64,000 nt of DNA from BTUB01 sp963836585 (GCA_963836585.1 CAWIJV010000001.1:124001-188000); one strand, 5' to 3'. Numbered from the stretch's first letter, positions 16,773 to 25,633 are shown. The notes: generated by a model not told the origin, from the letters alone. Program-made: numbers and translations.

Positions 16773-18140
16773 ATGATCACTATTTTTAATACCTTAAGTG
16801 GGAAAAAAGAACTATTTAAGCCGATAAAAGAGGGCCACGTTTCTCTGTATGTGTGCGGCATTACGCCCTATGATTATGCACATTTGGGGCATGGCCGCGT
16901 TTATGTATCCTTTGATCTTCTCTATCGGCTTTTGCAGTTTTTAGGATATCGGGTGACTTACTGCAGAAACTTCACCGATATTGATGACAAAATTATCATC
17001 CGGGCCACAAGAGAGCTGGGCAATCCCGCCAAATTTGAAGAAATTAGCCAAAAATATATAAACACGTTTCATGAAGATATGAAGGCGCTTAACTGTCTGC
17101 CGCCTACGTATGAGCCGCTGGTAACCCAAACGATGCCGGAAATTATTGCCTTTGTGCAGGGCCTCATCGATGCGGGCATGGCCTATGAGAGTAATGGGGA
17201 CGTTTACTTTGCTATTAATAGTTTCCCCGAGTATGGCCGTTTATCAAAACATAAGCTTGAGGATCTCATTGCCGGCGCACGGGTTGAGGTGAATGAATGC
17301 AAAAAAAATCCCCTTGATTTTGCCTTGTGGAAACATGCTGATGCGGATGAGCCGGGCTGGAAATCTCCCTGGGGGCGTGGCAGACCGGGATGGCATATTG
17401 AATGTTCTGCCATGGCCGCAAAATATTTGGGGGATACCATCGATATACATGCGGGCGGACTTGATCTTATTTTCCCGCATCATGAAAATGAGATTGCGCA
17501 GTCGCAAGCATTGCACCACAAACCATTTGTCCACTACTGGATGCACAATGGATTTGTGCGAATCAATCAAGAGAAAATGTCAAAATCTTTGGGCAATTTT
17601 TTTACTCTCCGCGATATATTTAAGCAATTTGATCCGATGGTGGTCCGTTTTTATCTGCTCAACCATCACTATAAAGCGCCGCTCGATTTTTCATTCGATG
17701 ATCTGCAGGTTGCCCAAAAAACCTATCAGCGGTTATGTAAAGCGCTAAGCCCCATTCATACTCACTCCGTTCGTGCTGAGCTCGTCGAAGCATGTACGCC
17801 ACTTTCCAATTGTGATCTCAAAGAATCTCCCACGGTGCAAAAAATGCTCAACTTCTTGATTGATGATCTGAATACTCCCGGTATGTGGGGCGTGGTGTTT
17901 GAATCACTTCCCGAGCTGCAGAAAAATCAAAAAGAGTTGTGCGCGATAAAGCTTTTTATTCAAAAAGTTTTGGGGCTCACGCTAGAACCATTACCCGAAA
18001 AAACGGTAGAAATTACGCCGGAAATAGAGGCGCTCATTGCCGAACGCGAGCAGGCCCGTGCATCAAAAGATTGGAAAAAAGCCGATGAGCTGCGTGAAAA
18101 ATTGCGTTCGCTCGGCTATGAAGTTCATGATAAAAGATAG
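16773..18140 (+). CDS. cysS: Cysteinyl-tRNA synthetase
   Basis: Charges tRNA-Cys; cytosolic class I synthetase of 455 residues. Motifs: YVCGITPYDYAHLGHGR (Zn Cys and HIGH variant HLGH), GWHIECSAMA (second Zn Cys), HAGGLDLIFPHHENE (Zn His region) and KMSKS. Residues 330-343 (HSVRAELVEACTPL) do not look like cysS sequence; they are the in-frame translation of a copy of the dispersed palindromic repeat. The insertion falls between the catalytic part and the C-terminal helical domain, where a surface loop is tolerable. It converges on trxA with five bases between the stops. Confidence 0.96.
   Translation: MITIFNTLSGKKELFKPIKEGHVSLYVCGITPYDYAHLGHGRVYVSFDLLYRLLQFLGYRVTYCRNFTDIDDKIIIRATRELGNPAKFEEISQKYINTFHEDMKALNCLPPTYEPLVTQTMPEIIAFVQGLIDAGMAYESNGDVYFAINSFPEYGRLSKHKLEDLIAGARVEVNECKKNPLDFALWKHADADEPGWKSPWGRGRPGWHIECSAMAAKYLGDTIDIHAGGLDLIFPHHENEIAQSQALHHKPFVHYWMHNGFVRINQEKMSKSLGNFFTLRDIFKQFDPMVVRFYLLNHHYKAPLDFSFDDLQVAQKTYQRLCKALSPIHTHSVRAELVEACTPLSNCDLKESPTVQKMLNFLIDDLNTPGMWGVVFESLPELQKNQKELCAIKLFIQKVLGLTLEPLPEKTVEITPEIEALIAEREQARASKDWKKADELREKLRSLGYEVHDKR
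17767..17794. repeat. Dispersed palindromic repeat inside cysS
   Basis: CCGTTCGTGCTGAGC then TCGTCGAAGCATG, the same core found between genes elsewhere in the window. Read in frame as VRAELVEA. Confidence 0.8.
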
Positions 18141-18145
18141 GAGAT

Positions 18146-18466
18146 TTAACCCAGATATTCTTCAATTTTAGCCTTAAGATCGGCCTTGCTCATATAACCG
18201 GTGGTGCGGCCTTTAATCTGGCCACTATGCATAAAGATGAAGGTGGGAACTGAAGTAACGCCAAATTTGATGGAGATATCGCGGGCTTCATCCACATTAA
18301 GCTTGGCAAATTTATAGTTATCTTTGAGCTCTTTTTCCAGCGCTTCAAAATGGGGAGCCATCTGTTGGCAGGGGCCACACCAGCTGGCATAGACATCAAT
18401 AACCACCGGCGTTTGAGATTGCACTATTTCTTGTTCATAATTTTCTTTAGTAATCGATAATGGCAT
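18146..18466 (-). CDS. trxA: Thioredoxin
   Basis: 106-residue cytosolic disulfide reductase. WCGPCQQ active site at residues 29-35, DVYASWCGPC strand before it, cis-Pro in VTSVPTF and GRTTGYMSKADL near the end. Length is normal and there is no signal peptide, in contrast to many enzymes in this window. Start ATG at 18466. Confidence 0.96.
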   Translation of the reverse strand: MPLSITKENYEQEIVQSQTPVVIDVYASWCGPCQQMAPHFEALEKELKDNYKFAKLNVDEARDISIKFGVTSVPTFIFMHSGQIKGRTTGYMSKADLKAKIEEYLG

Positions 18467-18629
18467 GGTGTTTCCCGTAACTTAAAATTTTTATTTTTTT
18501 ACCCTATATATCGTATCCAGCTTAAACGCTCAGTGCAAGTATAATCGAAAATATTGGACAACCTTTGGATGCAGCGATATCTTTAAGAATTATAGGTCTA
18601 AATTTTTATTGCATACTAAAGGAGTTATT

Positions 18630-19322
18630 ATGGCTCAATATTCAAATCAAAGATACTATGTACGCGAAAACAATCTGTTGTATCGCGTCTATGCCTGGAT
18701 GTGCCTGGCACTAGGGCTAACGGCAGTCACTGCCTACTATACTGCCATGAGCCCTACATTCATTGCCACTATTTTTGGTAACCCGATGATTACCGTGGTG
18801 CTCATGCTAGCCCAATTGGGACTGGTGATGGTGCTGAGCTTTATGATCAATCGCATCAGTTTTGCTGCCGCTGTTGGTCTATTTTTACTCTATGCAGTAT
18901 CACTGGGGATTACGCTATCGGCTATTTTCTTGGTCTACACTCACGCTTCTATCTTTGCCACCTTTTTAGTGGCCTCAGGAATGTTTGGAGCCATGGCAAT
19001 CTACGGCTATTTTACCAATGCCGATCTGAGTGCGATGGGAAGCTTTTTGTTTATGGCGCTCATTGGGCTGATTATTGGTAGTTGGGTAAATCTGTTTTTC
19101 AAAAGTCCACAATTACAATATCTGCTTTCTGGTGTTGGGGTATTAGTATTTACCTTGCTCACTGCCTATGATGTGCAAAAGATAAAGCAGATGGCCAGTG
19201 GCCTGTATGAAGATCAAGAATCGATGGCAAAAGCATCGATTATGGGTGCGCTCACCTTATATCTTGATTTTATAAACCTGTTCCTGTTTTTACTGCAAAT
19301 TATGGGACGCAAAAAAGATTAA
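18630..19322 (+). CDS. Bax inhibitor-1/YccA family membrane protein
   Basis: 230 residues from ATG 18630, five bases after AAAGGAG; an upstream in-frame ATG at 18609 lacks such a site. Seven hydrophobic helices and the family endings LLTAYDVQKIKQM and ALTLYLDFINLFLFLLQI are clear. Members are integral inner-membrane proteins linked to calcium leak and stress or to FtsH in E. coli; the specific role here is unknown. A repeat cluster follows. Confidence 0.92.
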   Translation: MAQYSNQRYYVRENNLLYRVYAWMCLALGLTAVTAYYTAMSPTFIATIFGNPMITVVLMLAQLGLVMVLSFMINRISFAAAVGLFLLYAVSLGITLSAIFLVYTHASIFATFLVASGMFGAMAIYGYFTNADLSAMGSFLFMALIGLIIGSWVNLFFKSPQLQYLLSGVGVLVFTLLTAYDVQKIKQMASGLYEDQESMAKASIMGALTLYLDFINLFLFLLQIMGRKKD

Positions 19323-19329
19323 ATATGGT

Positions 19330-19480
19330 TCGATCCAGCCTTCGCTCTTCAAGCTTCGGCGGACAGGTACGATTGCGGAGCCTGTCCTGAGCAAAGTCGA
19401 AGGGCAATCACTCACCACGAACGGAAAACAAGGCCCCGTTCGCCCTGAGTAGTACTGCAGGTACGTATCGAAGGGCCTTT
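19330..19480. repeat. Dispersed repeat cluster with terminator-like stem
   Basis: Contains CAGCCTTCGCTC...CTTCGGCGGACAGG, CCTGAGCAAAGTCGAAGGG, CACCACGAACGG and GTTCGCCCTGAG...TATCGAAGGGCC. The last part pairs AAGGCCC with GGGCCTTT and could end the upstream transcript. Confidence 0.65.
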
Positions 19481-19511
19481 GTGAAATTAACTATTCTAAA
19501 GGAGTATAGTA

Positions 19512-21236
19512 ATGAAAAAAAATAATCTCATTCTGCTGCTGAGCTTCTGTGTTGCATTGCCAGTGATTATCGGTATTCATATGCGGCATAGTGATAATGT
19601 GCAGGAAGAAAAACCGCTATCAACTTCTATGGACGTTGATGCTATGGAATCCACCGGCTCACAAACCATTGATACGGCCGGGCAGCACATGGAAGCGCCA
19701 TCAACTGAGCTTGATGATACGGTAAAGCGCAAGCAGGTGACCGATCTGGTGAATGATGCGCTCAAATTTGTGGAAAATAATCCTTTTGATAAAGCAATGA
19801 ACGCCTTTACGCATGGGCGTGATTTTATCCGCGGCGAAATGTATCTGTTTGTCTATGATATGAATGGGTTTGAGTATGCCAATGGCCAAGACGAGCGCTA
19901 TGTGTGGAAAAATTTAATTGAACAGCGCGATACTTTTGGCACCTATATTGTCAAAGAGATGATAAAAAAAGCCAGAGGCGGCGGCGGATGGCTCACCTAT
20001 CAGTGGCGCAATGCAACCAAAAATACCTATGTGAAATCATTCTCAAAAGATGGCCGCGATTATCTGATCGGCACCGGGTATTACCCGCATTCCAAGCATG
20101 ATGTGGTGATCGGTTTAGTGAAGGCGGCTGTTGCTTATTTTAATGATATTGTAATTACCAAAGGCTTTTTGGTTGATGAAGTATTTAGCACACTCAGTTA
20201 TCCGGCTGGCCGTTTTGTGATGGGTGATTTGTATCTTTACGCCGTTGATTTTAATGGGCAGATGATGGCCAATGGCGATCGCCCGGGCCTGATCGGCACC
20301 AATGTGCTCAATGTGAAAGATGCTGAAGGAAAACTGGTAAATCAAGAGATTATTAGTAAGTTAAAAACCAGCAGTGGCGGTATTTGGGTCGAATATAAAT
20401 CCAAGAATGCTACCAAGGCCACGTATGTGGAAAAGATTCAGGATAAGGATGGCCGCCAATATTTTGTAGCCTGCGGCTACTATCCGGCTTCAACGCCTAA
20501 TAAAGCAGTGGATCTCGTAAAAAATGGCTATGAATTTTTGAAAAAGCATGGCGTTAGCGTGGCGGTGCAAGAATTTTCCGGCCGGCAATCTGATGAGTTT
20601 CGCTTTGGCGATCTCTATCTCGTGCTCTGGAATCTGAAAGGTGTGGTGATAGCGCATGGCGCCAACCTCGATTCGATTGGCTTAGAGCAGTATGATCTGC
20701 AGGATGAAGATGGCAAATTTTATGTGCGCGAAGCGATCGAGAAAGCCAAAAAAGGTGGCGGTTGGGTTGATTTCAAGCTCAAAAATGCGTTCCAATCTAT
20801 TTATGTTGAAAAGGTTGAATTGGGATCTGATGATTTTGTGATCGGCTCTGGATTATATCCGATTTCAAAACGTGAAACGGCACTCCTATTGGCTCGCAGT
20901 GCTGCCGGCTATTTACGTGTTCATCCCGAGGAAGAAGCATTCGCGGCATTTAGTGATCCCAATGGCAAATTTATTCGAGGCGATCTGTTTATTTTTGTTA
21001 TTGGCTTTGATGGCATTGCCAAAGTGTGGGGCGATAATTATGAGCTTATCTGGCGCAACATTATGGATGCGCGTGATGATAGTGGTAAGCCGTACGTACA
21101 AGTGTTTATCAACACGGTAAAACAAGGCCCGGGGCAAGTCACCTATCGCATCAATGGATTTGATCGCGTTGCGCTCCTTGAAGCGGTGGAAAAAGATGGC
21201 GAGCAGTATGTGGTCGGCACAGGGTATTATTTGTAA
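19512..21236 (+). CDS. Exported protein with four tandem Cache domains
   Basis: 574 residues. An N-terminal signal peptide or anchor (about 1-22) is followed by an acidic Ser/Thr-rich linker to about 70. Four repeats of about 120 residues follow (roughly 75-195, 200-325, 330-450, 455-574). Each has the single-Cache pattern: FxxGDLYLF.....G near the start, GGGW......NA in the middle, YVxKxxxxGxxYxIGTGYYP at the end. Cache domains bind small ligands outside the cell, normally ahead of kinase or chemotaxis modules. None is present here, so this looks like a free or lipid-side binding protein. AAAGGAG lies seven bases upstream of the start. Confidence 0.85.
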   Translation: MKKNNLILLLSFCVALPVIIGIHMRHSDNVQEEKPLSTSMDVDAMESTGSQTIDTAGQHMEAPSTELDDTVKRKQVTDLVNDALKFVENNPFDKAMNAFTHGRDFIRGEMYLFVYDMNGFEYANGQDERYVWKNLIEQRDTFGTYIVKEMIKKARGGGGWLTYQWRNATKNTYVKSFSKDGRDYLIGTGYYPHSKHDVVIGLVKAAVAYFNDIVITKGFLVDEVFSTLSYPAGRFVMGDLYLYAVDFNGQMMANGDRPGLIGTNVLNVKDAEGKLVNQEIISKLKTSSGGIWVEYKSKNATKATYVEKIQDKDGRQYFVACGYYPASTPNKAVDLVKNGYEFLKKHGVSVAVQEFSGRQSDEFRFGDLYLVLWNLKGVVIAHGANLDSIGLEQYDLQDEDGKFYVREAIEKAKKGGGWVDFKLKNAFQSIYVEKVELGSDDFVIGSGLYPISKRETALLLARSAAGYLRVHPEEEAFAAFSDPNGKFIRGDLFIFVIGFDGIAKVWGDNYELIWRNIMDARDDSGKPYVQVFINTVKQGPGQVTYRINGFDRVALLEAVEKDGEQYVVGTGYYL

Positions 21237-21237
21237 A

Positions 21238-21837
21238 TTACTTCTTCACATACACCGCCGGCAGGCCGCGATATAACTCTTTGTAATCAAGACCGTAGCC
21301 GATTACAAACTGATTTTCTATTTCAAAAAGTACGTAATCCGGCGTGCGCTGCATGGCTCGTTGCTTGCGTTTGGTGAGTAATACCAGCATTTTTAAGCTG
21401 GCAGGATTTTTCTCGAGCAACAGAGTTTCCAGTTGGCACAGTGTGTTGCCGGTATCAAAAATATCATCAATGAGCAGCACATGTTTGCCAGCAATATCCA
21501 GATTTTCCAGGCTGCTGACTGCTAATGCGCCCGGCTGCATGCCATTTTGCCCATAACTGGAGGTGCGTACATATTCTAATGCGCAGGGAATGGTGAGCGC
21601 GCGCATCATGTCCGCTGCCACACAAACCGAGCCTTTCATAACCATAATGATTACAATCTCTTCACCTTCATAATCATAATCTATCTGTGCAGCGACTGCT
21701 GCGATGCGTTCTTGAATTTCTGTTTCGCTGATCAGGGGAATAAAATCATCGAGTGTTAAGTCTTGGCTTGGTGCCACGGTGTATGAAGCTGCATTAGCGA
21801 GAAGCGCCAAAGAAAGTAAAAGATGTTTGTAATTCAT
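21238..21837 (-). CDS. hpt: Hypoxanthine-type phosphoribosyltransferase with signal peptide
   Basis: 199 residues. Normally this enzyme makes IMP or GMP from hypoxanthine or guanine and PRPP in the cytosol. The core is intact: LISETEIQERI start of the fold, VMKGSVCVAADMMRAL, YGQNG in the flexible loop, PRPP motif VLLIDDIFDTGNTL, and VIGYGLDYKELYRGLPAVYV at the end. Residues 1-20 (MNYKHLLLSLALLANAASY) are an extra N-terminal Sec-like signal peptide that ordinary HPRTs lack. It converges on the Cache gene with one base between stops. Export would place purine salvage outside the cytoplasm. Confidence 0.88.
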   Translation of the reverse strand: MNYKHLLLSLALLANAASYTVAPSQDLTLDDFIPLISETEIQERIAAVAAQIDYDYEGEEIVIIMVMKGSVCVAADMMRALTIPCALEYVRTSSYGQNGMQPGALAVSSLENLDIAGKHVLLIDDIFDTGNTLCQLETLLLEKNPASLKMLVLLTKRKQRAMQRTPDYVLFEIENQFVIGYGLDYKELYRGLPAVYVKK

Positions 21838-21909
21838 GAGTGCCCTTTATAAATGGTGTTTTTTACGATAGTAGCAGAGTAAACAGATTCACAACTTTTT
21901 CAATAGAGT

Positions 21910-23352
21910 TTACGCAAAAAATTTGCTGTGCGCGGTGAACGGAATGGCATGCGGAGTATACGCGCGTGCCAGTTCTTTCATATTTTTTGCATTGAGAATC
22001 AGCAGGTACGATTTTTTCTTAACTGCATCGAGCACGAGTGAGAGGAGTACCCCATCATCTTCGTGAGTTGCGCCTGGGCGTGGCACAAATATTGGTTCAG
22101 TTGGATACGATCCTCTGCTGTGCCACTGATAATGCCGATGGGAACTCATGTCGAGCTTGAATATATGTTCGGTGAAGCCATGCTCACTGGCAGTGGCGTA
22201 TACATACTCATGCTTGTGCATAAGTTTAGCGGGATTAATCGAAGGCAGCTCAATATTGTGAGTACTCAGTGTGTGCGGATGAACTTTTCCTGTTTCCAGA
22301 TCAATATCAAACCGTTTTAAATGAGCAACCGGCAATTTCAAATGCGGGTCGCACAGATTATTATAAGCAAATGATTTGACCACGTGCGGATCTTTGTGAG
22401 CGATCAGATCGACAATAATATGCCCATCCTCTTCATAGGCATTCACATGATGAAGTGCAAAAAATGGTTCCGTTTTATAACTGCCGATCTTTTTGCCAGT
22501 TTTTTTGTCGATCACAATAAAGGTGGTGCCATTTTTTGGTTTCCATGAAAAATTATCAATAAACGAATTGTCACTGAGCAATAGATCATACGGGCTCACG
22601 GTGAATGGCATCTCGGTGAGGATAATATAATGCGATGTCATGGCAAATGAATGCAGGTAGGTAGGATAACCCACGGGCAGTGTGGCAATAACGGTCCGTT
22701 TTGCGCTATCTTTTGCCATTTTATAAATTATATAGTCACTGTTGTGTGCAAAATGAATGCCGATGCTATACCATTCCTGGGTAGCCGGATCAAAAAGTGG
22801 ATGAGCAGAAGTATATTGAATTTCTAGCTTGTCCTTAAATTCAAAAGGTCCGGTGGTCTGCAGTGTTTTGGTATCAATGCATAGATGATGCGGCGTTTCA
22901 GTGAGTGAAACCAACTGATTATTAAAGCAGGCAACATTGATATTGGTATTATCATAGATGGACCGCGGTGCGCTGCTGACGGCTGAAGTGAGCTTGGCCC
23001 AGGTTGATTTTTTTTGCTCCGGTGTGCTGCCGCGCAATTTGCCTTTTGCCATGCATTCTTTGCAATATTCTGATTCGATTATTTTATTGCTGTAGGTGAT
23101 TGATTTATCAGCAATGTTCCATTGATAAATCATGGCCAAGCCATCGAGCCAGTGGCAGGCATGGGAAGAGCCGATCTCAAAAACTGCCGGGCCAACACTC
23201 ACAAATGATCCGCTTAGCCATGAAGGGACAGTGCCTTCAACGGTTAATTTTTCATCAGAAAGTTGTTCATTGAGTGAGGCAAATCCTAATTCATGAGAGC
23301 AATGCGGGTGAGGTTGCGCAACGGCAAGAGGCAGCGGAAGAGGGAGCGGCAA
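21910..23352 (-). CDS. Carotenoid oxygenase (RPE65/CCD family)
   Basis: About 480 residues of a seven-bladed propeller dioxygenase that cleaves carotenoid-type polyenes with Fe(II). The four iron-binding His are placed as in the family: SAHPLFDP, YLHSFAM, ALHHVNAYE and a terminal PFTAHSKF. VEGTVPSWLSGSFVSVGP is the usual opening. The start is uncertain: TTG 23352 opens a Pro/Leu repeat (LPLPLPLPLA), no ATG lies further upstream in frame, and a stop lies at about 23381. The membrane-anchored 70-residue gene just upstream might be a detached N-terminus. Confidence 0.85.
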   Translation of the reverse strand: MPLPLPLPLAVAQPHPHCSHELGFASLNEQLSDEKLTVEGTVPSWLSGSFVSVGPAVFEIGSSHACHWLDGLAMIYQWNIADKSITYSNKIIESEYCKECMAKGKLRGSTPEQKKSTWAKLTSAVSSAPRSIYDNTNINVACFNNQLVSLTETPHHLCIDTKTLQTTGPFEFKDKLEIQYTSAHPLFDPATQEWYSIGIHFAHNSDYIIYKMAKDSAKRTVIATLPVGYPTYLHSFAMTSHYIILTEMPFTVSPYDLLLSDNSFIDNFSWKPKNGTTFIVIDKKTGKKIGSYKTEPFFALHHVNAYEEDGHIIVDLIAHKDPHVVKSFAYNNLCDPHLKLPVAHLKRFDIDLETGKVHPHTLSTHNIELPSINPAKLMHKHEYVYATASEHGFTEHIFKLDMSSHRHYQWHSRGSYPTEPIFVPRPGATHEDDGVLLSLVLDAVKKKSYLLILNAKNMKELARAYTPHAIPFTAHSKFFA

Positions 23353-23404
23353 AGGCGCGGTAGCTATGTTGTCTTTTTCTTAGTCTTACTTTTTCTTCTC
23401 TGCT

Positions 23405-23617
23405 TTAACAATCTTGCGGTGCTGGCGCAATATGCTCTGGCGCCACCGGTATCTCAACCATCGAGGGGGGTTCCGGTGTTACAATTTGCTCAGGTTGAAC
23501 GCCGAAAGTGAGTTCTGGCGATGGAGTATGCAGGTAATAATATGCTGCTCCACACAGTCCGAGGGTCAGCATGGCTAAAAGGCCTACTTGTATGGTAAAA
23601 AAATTGCTTATTTTCAT
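23405..23617 (-). CDS. Small membrane-anchored Pro-rich protein
   Basis: 70 residues: one N-terminal membrane segment (about 8-29, GLLAMLTLGLCGAAYYYL) and a Pro/Glu-rich tail ending PAPQDC. It ends about 50 bases before the carotenoid oxygenase reading frame on the same strand, which itself begins with a Pro-rich stretch. It is either a free-standing small membrane protein or the split-off anchor of that enzyme. No function recognised. Confidence 0.5.
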   Translation of the reverse strand: MKISNFFTIQVGLLAMLTLGLCGAAYYYLHTPSPELTFGVQPEQIVTPEPPSMVEIPVAPEHIAPAPQDC

Positions 23618-23688
23618 GCTACGATCCTGGTTTGCAAAAGGTTAGTATTTACAGGGCAGAATACCATAAAACTAATACCTCAACAAAT

Positions 23689-23719
23689 AAAGACCCCGGT
23701 AGGTGCAACCGGGGTCTTT
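23689..23719 (-). terminator. Strong stem-loop, terminator for the dps remnant
   Basis: Perfect 12-bp stem AAAGACCCCGGT with ACCGGGGTCTTT around a 7-nt loop. On the minus strand it ends in TTT and continues ATTTGTTG. Confidence 0.65.
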
Positions 23720-23744
23720 CATGGGAATGGGTAATATGAGCTTT

Positions 23745-24372
23745 TTACTTTGCCGCGGTCGATCTGAGCATCCAAGCAATTTTCTCATGCTTGAGGATCA
23801 GATCTTGCAAGAAATTACTGGTTCCTTGGTCACCCAGCTGTGCTGTTTGATCGATAGCGGTTCTGATGATTTTGATGACTGTTTCATGGTCAGCGAGCAA
23901 CTGTTTTACCATCTCAAGGGCAGATAATTTTTGATTATTGGGCTCTTGAAGACGGGCAAGTGCGCTAAATTCTTGTAAGCTACCGGCCGCTGGCTCTCCT
24001 AAGGCGCGGGCCCGCTCGGCTATTTTGTCCACGATGTCAAAAAGCATTTCATACTGCTCTTTAAATGCGGCGTGAAAATCATGAAATACAATGCCCTTTC
24101 ACATTCCAGTGGAATTTTAACGTCTTGGTATAGAGGAGATACTCATCAGCCAATAAACGATTGAGCAAGCGCGGCAATTTGTTGGCGCACGGCAGTGGCA
24201 AGCCCTATATTTACCATATCTTGCGTGGCGGCTTGAGTTTCCGGCTCTTTGCTTATCGGTTGTGGCATTTCCATTACCGGCGGTTGAGGCAGTCAAGTTC
24301 TTTCATATCTTGAGAAAATGTGGTGTTGATTGCCAAAAACGCCCAAAATATGCGGCAAAATCTCATTTTCAT
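23745..24372 (-). pseudogene. dps: Broken dps paralog that once had a signal peptide
   Basis: Minus-strand pieces align in order with the intact dps at 25160. ATG 24372 (after CGGAG) starts a signal-peptide-like MKMRFCRIFWAFLAINTTFS. The frame stops at 24276. A second frame gives a Pro-rich linker and NIGLATAVRQQIAAL. A third gives LNRLLADEYLLYTKTLKFHWNVKG. The last open stretch gives GIVFHDFHAAFKEQYEMLFDIVDK to the end. Three frameshifts (about 24280-24305, 24150-24175, 24092-24098) are needed. The intact paralog has neither linker nor signal peptide, so the ancestor was an exported ferritin-like protein. Confidence 0.8.
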
Positions 24373-24474
24373 ACTAATCTCCGATAATTTGAGTATAATC
24401 TTAATCTGTTTACAGAAGTATGATACCACATCTAATTTTCTATTTGCAATAAATAAACAGCGGGGGAATATTTT

Positions 24475-25158
24475 ATGCGTAATACAACAAAAAAGAAGCC
24501 TGAGGCAAATAAAAGGTCAGAGAAAAGAAAAAAAATTGAGAAAGTGCCGGCACATACCTGCTGGGAGAAATCTATGTTTTGGGAGTGGCTGACTGAAGAA
24601 GATGAAGAAGCATTTAAGCATTTGAAGGTGAAAATAATATTGGGGTTAATACTAAGTGCTTTTTCTGCCAGCTGTTTTGCTATGGAAGCAGAAAAATCAG
24701 TAATTCCTGCGCAAGAATTGGCGATTTACCAAGAATGTTTTCAGAACAAAAGAGCAACGCTGGCGCAGCTAACCGGCGAACTAGGAAAATCTTTTCTCGA
24801 TGAGAATATTCTCCAATCTCGTGAGCGTAAATTAAAAAAAGCGCTCAAGCAGTATGCTGCGCAAAGAGATAGCATCGTGATGTATGGATTTGTGAATGCT
24901 TGTGTTGCCAGCGGTGCAGGATATTGCCTCTATAATGGTTGCAAAACCAAAGAACTTACTGCACTGGTGGGAGTGGCGGGTGGCATAAGCTCAGTATTTA
25001 CTCTGCGATCACTCTATCAATTTTTTACTATGCAACGCCCTACTCATGAATCTGTCACCAAGCAATTGCAACAGCGGTTGGCCGGCTATGACTGGCGCGC
25101 AAGCCTCTTGAGAAAGATCCTTAAAATTTATGAAGTAGAAAACAGCAAAGGTGCGTAA
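24475..25158 (+). CDS. Hypothetical membrane/exported protein
   Basis: 227 residues from ATG 24475, nine bases after a GGGGGAA stretch. The first 45 residues are very basic then acidic (EEDEEAFKHLK). A hydrophobic segment follows (IILGLILSAFSASCFA-ME) which, read from an in-frame GTG at 24628, would be a perfect signal peptide and give a 176-residue protein. A charged helical region (90-145) and two or three further hydrophobic stretches (about 145-190) follow. I recognise no family. Which start is used is open. Confidence 0.6.
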   Translation: MRNTTKKKPEANKRSEKRKKIEKVPAHTCWEKSMFWEWLTEEDEEAFKHLKVKIILGLILSAFSASCFAMEAEKSVIPAQELAIYQECFQNKRATLAQLTGELGKSFLDENILQSRERKLKKALKQYAAQRDSIVMYGFVNACVASGAGYCLYNGCKTKELTALVGVAGGISSVFTLRSLYQFFTMQRPTHESVTKQLQQRLAGYDWRASLLRKILKIYEVENSKGA

Positions 25159-25159
25159 A

Positions 25160-25633
25160 TTACTTCGTTGATGTAGCCCGCAGCATCCATGCAATTTTTT
25201 CATGCTTTTCCAGAAGCTCAGCAAGAAAATTATTGGTCCCCATATCGCCAAGCTCCGCGCAGGTTTCCAAATCTTTTCTGATTTGGCGGCAGAGCGCTTC
25301 GTGATCAGCAAGCAGAATTTTAATCATGCCCAAAGCATCAGGAATTTTGCCCGGCTCTTCTTTGAGACGCGTGTGTTTTAGGAACTCTGCCATGCTGCCA
25401 AAGGCATCATGCCCTAGTGCCCGCACTCGTTCGGCAACATCATCGGAAATGGTAAGCATCTGTTCATATTGTTCTAGAAAAAGCTTATGAAAATCATGAA
25501 AAACGATGCCATAAACATTCCAATGAAATTTTAATGTTTTAATATAAACCACCAGTTCATCGGATAAGAGTTGGTTGAGGATATGCGCGACTTCTTTGCG
25601 TGCTTTTGGAGATAAACCAATATTTGCTTCCAT
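25160..25633 (-). CDS. dps: Dps-family DNA-binding ferritin-like protein
   Basis: Forms 12-subunit shells that oxidise and store iron and protect DNA from peroxide. 157 residues with the ferroxidase signature KFHWNVYGIVFHDFHKLFLEQYEQM (His, His, Asp, Glu ligands, about residues 36-60), VAERVRALG and the C-terminal helix EKHEKIAWMLRA. There is no Lys-rich N-terminal tail, so DNA binding may be weak. It converges on the preceding + gene with one base between stops. A decayed paralog lies 1 kb away. Confidence 0.93.
   Translation of the reverse strand: MEANIGLSPKARKEVAHILNQLLSDELVVYIKTLKFHWNVYGIVFHDFHKLFLEQYEQMLTISDDVAERVRALGHDAFGSMAEFLKHTRLKEEPGKIPDALGMIKILLADHEALCRQIRKDLETCAELGDMGTNNFLAELLEKHEKIAWMLRATSTK

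Noticed and set aside
24320..24592. Plus-strand open frame of 90 codons over the dps remnant
   Set aside because: It overlaps the signal-peptide remnant and the start of the 24475 gene, has no ribosome-binding site and no recognisable domain.
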